Assembly: GCA_030146905.1 (NCBI GenBank)
Contig: JASLAV010000703.1
Span: 1 to 11,761, forward strand
Length of the DNA stretch: 11,761 bases
Origin: Lentzea sp.
GTDB lineage: Bacteria > Actinomycetota > Actinomycetes > Mycobacteriales > Pseudonocardiaceae
Direction: 5' to 3'
The stretch's first letter is position 1; the number at the start of each line of letters is the position of its first letter. Positions 1 through 5,953 of this stretch are shown in pieces. The position numbers and the translations under genes are program-made. The notes beneath the pieces were generated by a model. It searched no databases, had not been told where the DNA came from, and worked only from the letters and a program-made list of their open reading frames with translations.

Positions 1-2
1 GC

Positions 3-22
3 CTCTGACCTGGTGTTCAGAG
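3..22. repeat. Short inverted repeat at the 3' end of the decarboxylase gene
   Basis: CTCTGA (3-8) and TCAGAG (17-22) form a perfect 6-bp stem with an 8-base loop, and the second arm includes the decarboxylase stop codon. No T-tract follows on the minus strand within the visible bases. It may be part of a terminator cut by the window edge, or chance. Confidence 0.25.
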
Positions 23-1366
23 CAGGCTCAGCACCCGTGCGTGCAGGGTGTCCAGGTAGTCCTCCGACTCCGGCTTCATCAGCACGCTGCGCAGCACCCG
101 CGCGCCGTCCGCGTCGGCGGCCACCTCGGGGTGGCGAGCGGCGAACGCGCTCTTCGACGCCCGTGCCACGCTCAGGAAGACCGGGTCGACGGGTGCGTTC
201 ATGCCGGTCTCCATCACCCGGTGCGAGGCGGCGTCCACGGCCGACAGGGTCAGCGGGCTCGTCCGCGGGAAGTACGTGACGATGTCCAGCTCGGGCTCCT
301 GGTAGAGCTCCAGCTGCTCCGACTCCCTGATCATCGACGCCCACCGCACGGCCGCACGCCGTCCGGCGGCCAGCACCTCGCCCAGGCCGTCGCGGGTCAG
401 CGGCAGCAGCCGCAGCGTCAGCCAGAGCCCCGCGGCCGCGGCGCCGGCGCGCGAGCACTCCAGGCTGATCTCACCCAGGTGCATCTCGTCGGACGTGAAG
501 TACGTGTACGGCGAGTCGTGCAGGTAGAAGCTGCCCACGGAGGCGTCGCGGAACAGGACCGCGCCGCAGCCGTAGGGCTGCAGGCCGTGCTTGTGCGGAT
601 CCACCACCACCGAGTCGCACGACGCGATGGCCTCCCACGGCTCGGCGTCCAGCTCCGTGCCCGCGAGCAAGGTGAAGAAACCGCCGTACGCTCCGTCGAC
701 GTGCACCCGTGCGTCATAGCGGCGTGCGACTTCCAGCACGAGATGCACCGGTTCGATGGCACCCAAAGCGGTGGTTCCCGGAGTGACGACGACCGTGCCG
801 ACCTTGCCGGTGCGCAAGAGCTCTTCGAGGGCGTCCAGGTCCATGCGTCCAAGGCCGTCCACGGCCACGGGGAAACCCTCGATCCCGAGCACGCCGCACA
901 TGCGTGAGTGCGTGTAGTGCGCCTCGGAGGAGTAGGCGACGCCACGGTTCGGGTGCAGCGAACGGGCGACGAAGAGCGCCTCCAGGTTCGCGATCGTGCC
1001 ACTGGAGGTCAGGTGGCCGAGGTGCCCCTCGCCGTAGCCGAACATCGTCGCCAGCTCCCCGACCACCTCGCGTTCCATGGCGGCGGTGGCGGGGCCGCCG
1101 TCCAGCGCGTGGTTGTTCGGGTTGATCAGCATCGCGGACAGGTAGCCCACGACCGCGGCCGGGTGCGGTGGCTTGAGCATCTGGCCGGCGTAGCGGGGGT
1201 GGAAGAACGGGTAGTTGTCGCGCAGGCGGTCCTGCAGCTCGGCCAGCGCGGAGCCGAAGGCCGTCGGGTCGACGTGCAGCGAGGAGTGGGGTGTGAAGGC
1301 GCCGTACTCGGCGGTCCACTTCTCGTGGTTGGCCAGCGCCTCGTTGAGCCAGTGCTGAAGATCCAC
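17..1366 (-). CDS. PLP-dependent group II amino acid decarboxylase
   Basis: This 449-residue protein belongs to the group II pyridoxal-phosphate decarboxylases (glutamate, aromatic amino acid and tyrosine decarboxylase relatives), which remove CO2 from an amino acid to give an amine; it should be cytosolic. Visible marks, numbered from the GTG at 1366, are TSSGT at 120-124 (phosphate binding), His150 in SSEAHYTHS (expected to stack on the cofactor ring), HVDGAYGG with Asp224, and DPHKHG with Lys259, the Schiff-base lysine. All key residues are present and the length is normal. I preferred GTG 1366 over the upstream in-frame GTG 1378 because AGGTGG (1375-1380) lies 8 bases before it. The substrate cannot be read from sequence. 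The downstream neighbour is outside the window; the upstream one is the divergent cbi operon, and a shared function is not evident. Confidence 0.9.
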   Translation of the reverse strand: MDLQHWLNEALANHEKWTAEYGAFTPHSSLHVDPTAFGSALAELQDRLRDNYPFFHPRYAGQMLKPPHPAAVVGYLSAMLINPNNHALDGGPATAAMEREVVGELATMFGYGEGHLGHLTSSGTIANLEALFVARSLHPNRGVAYSSEAHYTHSRMCGVLGIEGFPVAVDGLGRMDLDALEELLRTGKVGTVVVTPGTTALGAIEPVHLVLEVARRYDARVHVDGAYGGFFTLLAGTELDAEPWEAIASCDSVVVDPHKHGLQPYGCGAVLFRDASVGSFYLHDSPYTYFTSDEMHLGEISLECSRAGAAAAGLWLTLRLLPLTRDGLGEVLAAGRRAAVRWASMIRESEQLELYQEPELDIVTYFPRTSPLTLSAVDAASHRVMETGMNAPVDPVFLSVARASKSAFAARHPEVAADADGARVLRSVLMKPESEDYLDTLHARVLSLL

Positions 1367-1374
1367 CGCACATC

Positions 1375-1380
1375 CCACCT
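1375..1380 (-). promoter_or_regulatory. Ribosome binding site that decides the decarboxylase start
   Basis: On the minus strand AGGTGG is followed by 8 bases and then GTG (1366-1364). The alternative GTG at 1378-1376 would lie inside this motif, so the shorter protein is favoured. Confidence 0.6.
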
Positions 1381-1389
1381 GTTCTGCAC

Positions 1390-1415
1390 ACGTCCGAATG
1401 TTCGAATTTGGACGT
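1390..1415. promoter_or_regulatory. 26-bp imperfect dyad upstream of the decarboxylase (candidate operator)
   Basis: ACGTCC (1390-1395) and GGACGT (1410-1415) are perfect inverted arms, and AAT/ATT (1397-1399, 1407-1409) extend the symmetry, so 9 of 13 base pairs match. It begins 10 bases upstream of the ribosome binding site. On the minus strand TAACGT (1417 to 1412) fits a TANNNT -10 box and overlaps one arm, so a bound regulator could block transcription of the decarboxylase. The regulator is unknown. Confidence 0.4.
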
Positions 1416-1487
1416 TACGGCAGTTCCCGGCGCGAGGACGAGGCGTTCGGCGTCACATCGCGTGGCGGAAGCGTCCACAAGCAACAC

Positions 1488-1505
1488 TCGTTGCGCGCGC
1501 AACGA
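1488..1505. promoter_or_regulatory. Perfect 18-bp palindrome (candidate operator)
   Basis: TCGTTGCGCGCGCAACGA reads the same on both strands without a mismatch. It is overlapped by a second inverted pair, GCAAC (1481-1485) with GTTGC (1490-1494). The TTGC...GCAA core recalls the Nur nickel-regulator box of Streptomyces, but the spacing (4 bases rather than about 9 between TTGC and GCAA) does not match, so the regulator is open. It could serve either divergent gene. Confidence 0.4.
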
Positions 1506-1615
1506 CAAGATCGAGGAATCGGCCCAAGTGGACCAAATGGACGCGAAGACTCGCACGATCCGGGGACGCGCCTCCTGGTCACCGCCGCGAACGCCGGGGT
1601 GTGACGACCGACGCC

Positions 1616-1643
1616 TTGTTGCCCCCGGATTGTTGTTGCACAA
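1616..1643. repeat. TTGTTGC direct repeat with TTGT-TGC-ACAA dyad before cbiM
   Basis: TTGTTGC occurs at 1616-1622 and 1633-1639, 17 bases apart start to start. The second copy continues into the small dyad TTGT-TGC-ACAA (1633-1643). The group lies just upstream of the candidate cbiM promoter, where a metal-responsive regulator might bind. Nothing identifies the protein. Confidence 0.25.
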
Positions 1644-1646
1644 ATC

Positions 1647-1676
1647 TAGTCATAGCCGAGTCCGGGCAATTAGCGT
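1647..1676 (+). promoter_or_regulatory. Candidate promoter of the cbi operon
   Basis: TAGTCA (1647-1652, four of six bases of TTGACA) is separated by 18 bases from TAGCGT (1671-1676, fits TANNNT). Transcription would begin near 1683-1685, leaving a leader of about 15 bases before ATG 1700 and no clear Shine-Dalgarno sequence. This is weak evidence from hexamer matches only. Confidence 0.3.
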
Positions 1677-1699
1677 GATCCCACATGTCACCTGTTGCC

Positions 1700-2371
1700 A
1701 TGCACATGAGCGACGGTCTGCTGAACGCGCCGGTCTCGGTCGCGTTCCTCGTCATCGCGGCCGCGGGGGTCGGCTTCGCGCTGATCAAGGCCCGCGCCGA
1801 CCTCGACGACCGCACGGCGCCGATGGCGGGCCTGGTGGCCACGTTCATCTTCGCCGTCCAGATGATCAACTTTCCGATCCTGCCCGGCGCCTCCGGGCAC
1901 CTCCTCGGCGGTGCGCTCGCGGCGATCCTGGTCGGCCCGTACGTCGGCGCGCTGTGCGTGACGATCGTGCTGGTCGTGCAGGCGCTGCTGTTCGCGGACG
2001 GCGGGCTCACCGCGCTCGGCGCCAACGTCACCAACATGGCGCTGATCGGCACCGCGACCGGGTTCGTCGTCGCCGTCGCCCTGCGCAAGCTCGCCGAGCG
2101 GGGCAGGGGCGGTCTCGCCGCCGTCGCGTTCGTCTCGGCCTTCGTCAACACCCTGGTCGCCGCGACCGGCTTCGTCGTCGAGTACGCGATCGGCGGTGCC
2201 GGTGGCGTGGAGATCGGCAAGGTCGCGCTGCTGATGTGGGGCCTGCACGCGTTGATCGGCATCGGTGAGGGCCTGATCACCGCCGTGACCGTCACGTCGG
2301 TCGCGGCGATCCGGCCCGATCTCGTGTACCTGCTCAAGGGCAGTGCCAAGCCGCTGGAGGTGCGGTCGTGA
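1700..2371 (+). CDS. cbiM: Cobalt/nickel ECF transporter substrate-binding membrane protein CbiM/NikM
   Basis: This 223-residue membrane protein is the substrate-capturing S component of a group I energy-coupling-factor importer for Co2+ or Ni2+. The start at 1700 is chosen on function: it gives the N-terminus MHMSDGLL, and in this family the free Met1 amine and His2 bind the metal together with a third histidine. Here that histidine is His67 in LPGASGHLLGG, the same number as the ligand described for a NikM2 structure. An in-frame ATG at 1685 would add five residues and bury Met1. Several hydrophobic segments follow through the protein. There is no clear ribosome binding site. The stop overlaps the GTG of the next gene. 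Cobalt and nickel cannot be separated from this sequence, and no cobalamin or urease gene is nearby to help. Confidence 0.92.
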   Translation: MHMSDGLLNAPVSVAFLVIAAAGVGFALIKARADLDDRTAPMAGLVATFIFAVQMINFPILPGASGHLLGGALAAILVGPYVGALCVTIVLVVQALLFADGGLTALGANVTNMALIGTATGFVVAVALRKLAERGRGGLAAVAFVSAFVNTLVAATGFVVEYAIGGAGGVEIGKVALLMWGLHALIGIGEGLITAVTVTSVAAIRPDLVYLLKGSAKPLEVRS

Positions 2372-2649
2372 AGAAGTTCTCCATCGGGTTCGCCGTGGTG
2401 TCCCTGCTGATCGCGGGCGTGCTGTCCTACTTCGCCTCCGGCGACCCCGACGGCCTCGACAAGACGATCGAGGACACCGGCATCGCCGAGCACGCCCGGG
2501 AGCACCCGTTCGCCGGCAGCACGTTCGCCGACTACGCGCTCGGTGGCGACGACAAGTTCACCGGCCTCGCGGGCGTGCTCGGCGTGGTCGTGGTCCTCGC
2601 GGTGTCGTTCGGCCTGTTCTGGTTCCTGCGCAAGAAGTCGGACGCCTGA
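2368..2649 (+). CDS. cbiN: PDGLE-domain small membrane component (CbiN/NikN-like)
   Basis: This 93-residue protein has two membrane segments (about 4-23 and 66-87) joined by an extracytoplasmic loop containing DPDGLD at 26-31, the hallmark of the PDGLE domain found with Co/Ni ECF transporters. Such small subunits help the S component load metal. It ends in a basic tail, FLRKKSDA, expected in the cytoplasm. The GTG start overlaps the cbiM stop (GTGA) and has a strong GGAGGTG at 2356-2362, five bases upstream. Its stop overlaps the ATG of the next gene (TGATG), so the three genes are translationally linked. It is an analogue of CbiN in position and topology; whether to call it cbiN or nikN depends on the metal. 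Confidence 0.88.
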   Translation: MKKFSIGFAVVSLLIAGVLSYFASGDPDGLDKTIEDTGIAEHAREHPFAGSTFADYALGGDDKFTGLAGVLGVVVVLAVSFGLFWFLRKKSDA

Positions 2650-4064
2650 TGGCCGGCGGTCACGACGTCCTGCACCACGCCGGCGACTCGCCGGTGCACC
2701 GCCTCGCGCCCCACGTGAAGATCCTCGTGGCGTTCGGCGCGGTGCTGGGCGTCGTGGCCACGCCGCGCACGGCCTTCCCGCTCTTCGGCCTCTACCTGCT
2801 GCTGGTCGTGGCGGTGTGGGCGGTCGCGCGGGTTCCCGCGCTGTGGTTCGTGAAGCGCGCGGTCATCGAGGTGCCGTTCGTGGTGCTCGCGTTCCTGCTG
2901 CCGATCTTCGGCACGGACCCGCGCACGGACTTCCTGGGCTTCTCCGTCTCCGTCGAGGGGTCGCTGGCGGGCTGGAACATCCTCGTCAAGGGCACCCTGG
3001 GCGTGCTGATCAGCCTGACGCTGGCCGCCACGACGGCGCCGGGTGACCTGCTCAAGGGCCTGCAGACGCTGAAGGTGCCCGCCCCGATGGTCATGATCGC
3101 CACGCTGATGCTCCGCTACGGCGAGGTGGTCGTCGGCGAGGCGAAACGCATGCGCGTCGCCCGCATCTCACGCGGTGACGACCCGCGTTTCCTGTGGCAG
3201 GCGGGAGCCACCGCTCGCGCGGTCGGCACGCTGTTCATCCGGTCCTACGAACGCGGAGAGAGGGTGCACCTCGCGATGGTGTCGCGCGGCTGGACGGGCG
3301 CGCGGGGAGGCTCGGCGACGATCGTGGCCGAGACCCCGGCCGCGCCCGCGCTGGAGGTCAGGAAGCTCGCCTTCGCCTACCCCGACGGGCACCAGGCGTT
3401 GTTCGGCGTCGACCTCCGCGTCGAACGCGGTGAACGGGTCGCGGTGCTCGGCCCGAACGGCGCGGGCAAGACCACGTTCGCCCTGCACCTCAACGGCGTC
3501 CACTCCGGCGGGTCCGGCACGGTGTCGATCGCCGGCCTCGAGGTGACGGCGAAGAACCTGCGCGAGATCCGCCGCCGCGTCGGGCTCGTCTTCCAGGACC
3601 CCGACGACCAGCTGTTCTGTCCGACGGTCGCCGAGGACGTGGCGTTCGGGCCGCGCAACTTCGGCTTGTCCGACGTGGACGGACGGGTGCTGCGGGCGTT
3701 GCGCGCCGTCGGCATGGAGTCCGTCGCCGACCGGTCGCCGCTGCACCTCTCCGGTGGTCAGCGCCGCCGCGTCGCGCTGGCGTCCGTGCTCGCCTGCGAC
3801 CCCGAGATCCTCGTCCTGGACGAACCGTCCGCGAACCTCGAACCCGTCGCCCGCCGCGAGCTCGCCGAGCTGCTGCTGTCGCTGGACCGCACGATGCTGG
3901 TGGTCACGCACGACCTGCCGTTCGCGCTGCAGATCTGCCCCCGCAGCGTGCTGGTCGACGACGGCGTGGTCGTCGCGGACGGTCCCACCCGCGAGATCCT
4001 CGCCGACGCCGCCCTGCTCGCGCGCCACCGACTCGAACTGCCCTACGGCTTCCGGCTCGACTGA
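2649..4064 (+). CDS. cbiQO: Fused ECF transporter EcfT-EcfA protein (CbiQ-CbiO)
   Basis: One 471-residue reading frame carries the transmembrane coupling protein CbiQ (about 1-220) and the ATPase CbiO (about 234-471) of the Co/Ni ECF importer. The CbiQ part has membrane segments in roughly 23-160 and the two coupling-helix arginine motifs ARISRG (171-176) and SRG (212-214). The CbiO part has Walker A GPNGAGKTT (268-276), Q-loop Gln316, signature LSGGQ (367-371), Walker B ILVLDEP (387-393) with catalytic Glu392, and switch His421. All ATPase residues are intact. No stop separates the halves; an in-frame GTG at 3324, in the linker, could be a secondary start but has no obvious ribosome binding site. 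The ATG overlaps the cbiN stop. Most relatives encode CbiQ and CbiO separately. The 3' end overlaps tetR by 22 bases, tail to tail. Confidence 0.93.
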   Translation: MAGGHDVLHHAGDSPVHRLAPHVKILVAFGAVLGVVATPRTAFPLFGLYLLLVVAVWAVARVPALWFVKRAVIEVPFVVLAFLLPIFGTDPRTDFLGFSVSVEGSLAGWNILVKGTLGVLISLTLAATTAPGDLLKGLQTLKVPAPMVMIATLMLRYGEVVVGEAKRMRVARISRGDDPRFLWQAGATARAVGTLFIRSYERGERVHLAMVSRGWTGARGGSATIVAETPAAPALEVRKLAFAYPDGHQALFGVDLRVERGERVAVLGPNGAGKTTFALHLNGVHSGGSGTVSIAGLEVTAKNLREIRRRVGLVFQDPDDQLFCPTVAEDVAFGPRNFGLSDVDGRVLRALRAVGMESVADRSPLHLSGGQRRRVALASVLACDPEILVLDEPSANLEPVARRELAELLLSLDRTMLVVTHDLPFALQICPRSVLVDDGVVVADGPTREILADAALLARHRLELPYGFRLD

Positions 4065-4558
4065 AGCCCGCTCAGCACGATCTCCAGCAGCACGGCGGGG
4101 TTCGCCCCCTCGTGCATGCTCTGCAGCATGCCCTTCATCAACGCCACCAGGTCCTTGGTCGTGATGTCCTTCCGCACGGCCCCCGCCTGCTGAGCGCGTT
4201 CCAGCAGCCCGCCGAGCGCGGCGTGCAGGTCGTCGCGCAGGTCTGACGGCACGGCGATCGCGTCGGACATGTCCCGCTTCGCCGTCGCCTCGTCCGCCAT
4301 CCGCCCGAGGAACGAGAACAGCGCCGCGCCGGGGTCCGCCGCCGGTTCGGCCGCCGAGGCGATCATGGCCGACACCCGCGCCTCCGTGACGGCCTGGAAC
4401 AGCGCCTGCTTCGTCGGGAAGTGCCGGTAGACGGTGCCAGGCCCCACCCCCGCACGTGCCGCGATCTCGTCCAGCGGCACGTCGAAGCCCTGTTCCGCGA
4501 ACAGCTCCCGTGCCGCCACCAGCACCTTCTCGCGATTCCGCGCCGCGTCGGCCCTCAT
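4043..4558 (-). CDS. TetR-family transcriptional regulator
   Basis: This 171-residue protein has an N-terminal TetR DNA-binding domain: helices from about residue 6, then the helix-turn-helix IAARAGVGPGTVYRHFP (32-48) with the typical TVYRHF recognition end. The C-terminal part, about 60-171, would bind a ligand and form the dimer; its ligand is unknown. I chose ATG 4558 because MRADAARNREKVL is a usual family start; the in-frame TTG at 4567 has no better support and neither has a clear ribosome binding site. It diverges from the snoaL-kinase pair, and the 70-bp gap has paired direct repeats, so repression of that pair and of itself is the likely job. Its end overlaps cbiQO, but control of the transporter is not implied. 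Confidence 0.92.
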   Translation of the reverse strand: MRADAARNREKVLVAARELFAEQGFDVPLDEIAARAGVGPGTVYRHFPTKQALFQAVTEARVSAMIASAAEPAADPGAALFSFLGRMADEATAKRDMSDAIAVPSDLRDDLHAALGGLLERAQQAGAVRKDITTKDLVALMKGMLQSMHEGANPAVLLEIVLSGLQSSRKP

Positions 4559-4560
4559 CG

Positions 4561-4590
4561 TTGCCAACCGGGGCGTGCGTTCCGTATGGT
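4561..4590 (+). promoter_or_regulatory. Promoter of the snoaL-kinase operon
   Basis: TTGCCA (4561-4566, five of six bases of TTGACA), an 18-base spacer and TATGGT (4585-4590, four of six of TATAAT) form the best-looking promoter in the window. Transcription would start near 4597. The -10 is half of TATG-GT-CATA (4585-4594), so the other strand also shows TATGAC, a possible -10 for tetR with no good -35. Confidence 0.5.
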
Positions 4591-4612
4591 CATAACCGGG
4601 GTCACCGTTCCG
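4566..4612. promoter_or_regulatory. Paired direct repeats in the tetR/snoaL promoter (candidate TetR operator)
   Basis: Two 19-bp units share AACCGGGG-N4-CGTTCCG: 4566-4584 (middle CGTG) and 4594-4612 (middle TCAC). All 15 non-spacer bases are identical and the repeat period is 28 bp. The first unit fills the -35/-10 spacer of the snoaL promoter and the second covers the expected start of transcription. A divergently encoded TetR protein is the obvious candidate to bind here; direct rather than inverted symmetry is less usual for this family. Confidence 0.5.
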
Positions 4613-4628
4613 ATTCTAGGGAAGAGGC

Positions 4629-5051
4629 ATGACGATGGCGCGCACACCGGCACAGATCGTGGAGCACGTCCGCAGGCAGGTGGCGGGGGAGCAGGGCCAC
4701 GACTCGTTCGCCGACATGTTCACCGAGGACGGCGTGATGGCCTACCGGTTCCCCGCGCCGTTCCAGCAGCCGGAGATCAGGGGCCGCGACGAGATCCGCG
4801 CCTACTTCGACACGATGAGGGGCGCCCGCGTCCGCGACAAGATCGAGGTCCAGCAGGTCGAGGCGATCACCCGGCTCACCGACGACCCCGACGTCGTCGT
4901 CGCCGAAATCACCCACCGCGGCTGGTCGAAGGTGAAGCAGGACTACTACACGTTCACCGCCATCGGGATCATCCACTTGCGCGACGGCGAGATCGTCCGC
5001 TACGACGACTACATGAACCCGTTGCTGCTGCAGGAACTGCTCGGCGTATGA
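4629..5051 (+). CDS. SnoaL-like / NTF2-superfamily protein
   Basis: This 140-residue protein fits the SnoaL-like branch of the NTF2 fold: an N-terminal helix (about 7-21), MFTEDGVMAYRFP (30-42), RGRDEIRAYFDTM (51-63) and beta strands ending in VRYDDYMNP (123-131). Members include polyketide cyclases, isomerases and many proteins of unknown activity, so no reaction can be named. It is small, soluble and without a signal peptide. ATG 4629 is chosen because AGGGAAGAGG (4618-4627) sits immediately upstream; ATG 4635 is an in-frame alternative with a more typical spacing. The stop overlaps the ATG of the kinase gene (ATGA), so the two are an operon, probably controlled by the adjacent TetR repressor. 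Confidence 0.85.
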   Translation: MTMARTPAQIVEHVRRQVAGEQGHDSFADMFTEDGVMAYRFPAPFQQPEIRGRDEIRAYFDTMRGARVRDKIEVQQVEAITRLTDDPDVVVAEITHRGWSKVKQDYYTFTAIGIIHLRDGEIVRYDDYMNPLLLQELLGV

Positions 5052-5953
5052 CGTTCGACTTGGCCGTGTGGTGCGCTTCCGAGCTGGGAAGCGCACCGGC
5101 CGAGGTGTTCTACGAGCGGGTGTCGACTTCCTCGGTGCACGGCGTGCGACTGGCCGACGGGCGCGAGGTCTACGTGAAGGCCCGCGAGGACGACGGCCGC
5201 GCCGAGTCCTGCCTCACCGCACAGGCCGTGCTGGCGGACCGGGGTTTCCCGTGCCCCCGCCCGCTCACGCCGGTGACCCGCGCCGGCGCGCTGGCCGTGC
5301 ACGCCGAGGAAGCGTTGCCCGGCGGCGAGGTGCTGCCCGGCTCGTCGCCCGAGGTGGCCCGGCGCTACGCGGAGGTGTTCGCCCGGCTGATGGTCCTGCT
5401 GGAGGACGTCGACGTCGCGCCGCCGCTGCCGAACCCGCGCTGGTCACGGTGGGACCACACCGATCCCGGGCTGTGGCCGTCGATCGGCTTCCTCGACGAA
5501 CGGGATCAGAGCGTGGTGCCGGAGTTCGTCGTGGACGCGGCCGAACGGCTCCGCAAGCGGTTGCTGGCCACGCGGTTGCCGTGCGTGCTGGGACACCTGG
5601 ACTACGAGGCGCAGAACCTGCGCTGGAAGGACGGCGAGGTGTGGGCCGTCCACGACTGGGACAGCCTGGGCTGGCAACCGGAGGCGGCGCTGGCGGGCGC
5701 GGCCGCCGGGGCGTTCTCCAACGTCTCGCCGCCGAGCTTGGTGCCGATCGAGAGCACGGCGGCGTTCCTGGAGACCTACCAGGAGTGCCGTCGGCGCCGG
5801 TTCAGCGCGGAGGAGCTGGAGATCGCGTGGGCGGGGAGCATGTGGACTCCCGTGCACAACGCGCGGTGGGAGGTCCTGCATGAAGACGCGCCGGTGTCCG
5901 TTGAGGCAGTACGCGTGCAGGCGGCTGAACGACTGTGTAGAGCAGGTGCCTAA
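5048..5953 (+). CDS. Aminoglycoside phosphotransferase (APH)-fold kinase
   Basis: The 301-residue protein has the protein-kinase-like fold of the APH/choline kinase family, which phosphorylates small molecules with ATP. Lys44 in VYVKARED is the expected ATP-binding lysine. The catalytic loop is GHLDYEAQN (182-190) with His183, Asp185 and Asn190, a variant of the usual HGDxxxxN in which Leu replaces Gly. The metal site is HDWD (202-205), with Asp203 and Asp205. All catalytic residues are present. The substrate is unknown: the family covers resistance enzymes, metabolite kinases and many uncharacterised members, and nothing here shows drug resistance. Its ATG overlaps the snoaL stop. An 11-bp perfect hairpin lies at codons 8-17. 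Its end overlaps the convergent NACHT gene by 4 bases. Confidence 0.85.
   Translation: MTFDLAVWCASELGSAPAEVFYERVSTSSVHGVRLADGREVYVKAREDDGRAESCLTAQAVLADRGFPCPRPLTPVTRAGALAVHAEEALPGGEVLPGSSPEVARRYAEVFARLMVLLEDVDVAPPLPNPRWSRWDHTDPGLWPSIGFLDERDQSVVPEFVVDAAERLRKRLLATRLPCVLGHLDYEAQNLRWKDGEVWAVHDWDSLGWQPEAALAGAAAGAFSNVSPPSLVPIESTAAFLETYQECRRRRFSAEELEIAWAGSMWTPVHNARWEVLHEDAPVSVEAVRVQAAERLCRAGA
5070..5097 (+). repeat. Perfect 11-bp inverted repeat inside the kinase gene start
   Basis: GGTGCGCTTCC (5070-5080) and GGAAGCGCACC (5087-5097) pair without mismatch around the 6-base loop GAGCTG. In the mRNA this would be a very stable GC-rich stem starting 22 bases after the kinase start codon. It lacks a T-tract, so it is not a standard intrinsic terminator. 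It may influence coupling between snoaL and the kinase, or act as a protein-binding site. Confidence 0.6.

Larger units (their letters stand above)
1379..1699. other. Divergent intergenic region between decarboxylase and cbiM
   Basis: No credible gene lies in this stretch; the open frames crossing it are frames antisense to the neighbours. It carries at least three dyads (1390-1415, 1488-1505, 1633-1643), a repeated TTGTTGC (1616 and 1633) and CCGGGG (1594-1599) that could pair with CCCCGG (1623-1628) around a 24-base loop. I looked for the conserved elements of a cobalamin riboswitch, since B12 and cobalt genes often have one, and did not see them. Promoters for both flanking genes must lie here. 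Confidence 0.7.

Noticed and set aside
41..907. Long plus-strand frame antisense to the decarboxylase
   Set aside because: Composition (His, Arg, Val, Gln rich) is that of the complement of a high-GC gene, and the opposite strand has a complete enzyme with catalytic residues.
714..1643. Long minus-strand frame of 309 codons across the decarboxylase start and intergenic region
   Set aside because: It is arginine/proline-rich with no family features and is out of frame with the intact decarboxylase; a typical high-GC shadow.
1379..1699. Possible cobalamin riboswitch ahead of the cbi operon
   Set aside because: The conserved B12-box and core elements were not found by eye on the plus strand; only simple dyads are present.
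2343..2648. Upstream extension of the cbiQO frame to 573 residues
   Set aside because: The extension overlaps the whole cbiN gene in another frame, is arginine-rich low-complexity sequence, and the TGATG overlap at 2647-2651 marks the true start.
4559..4567. TTG start at 4567 for tetR adding MAT to the N-terminus
   Set aside because: ATG 4558 is a stronger codon and gives a usual TetR N-terminus; no ribosome binding site favours the TTG.
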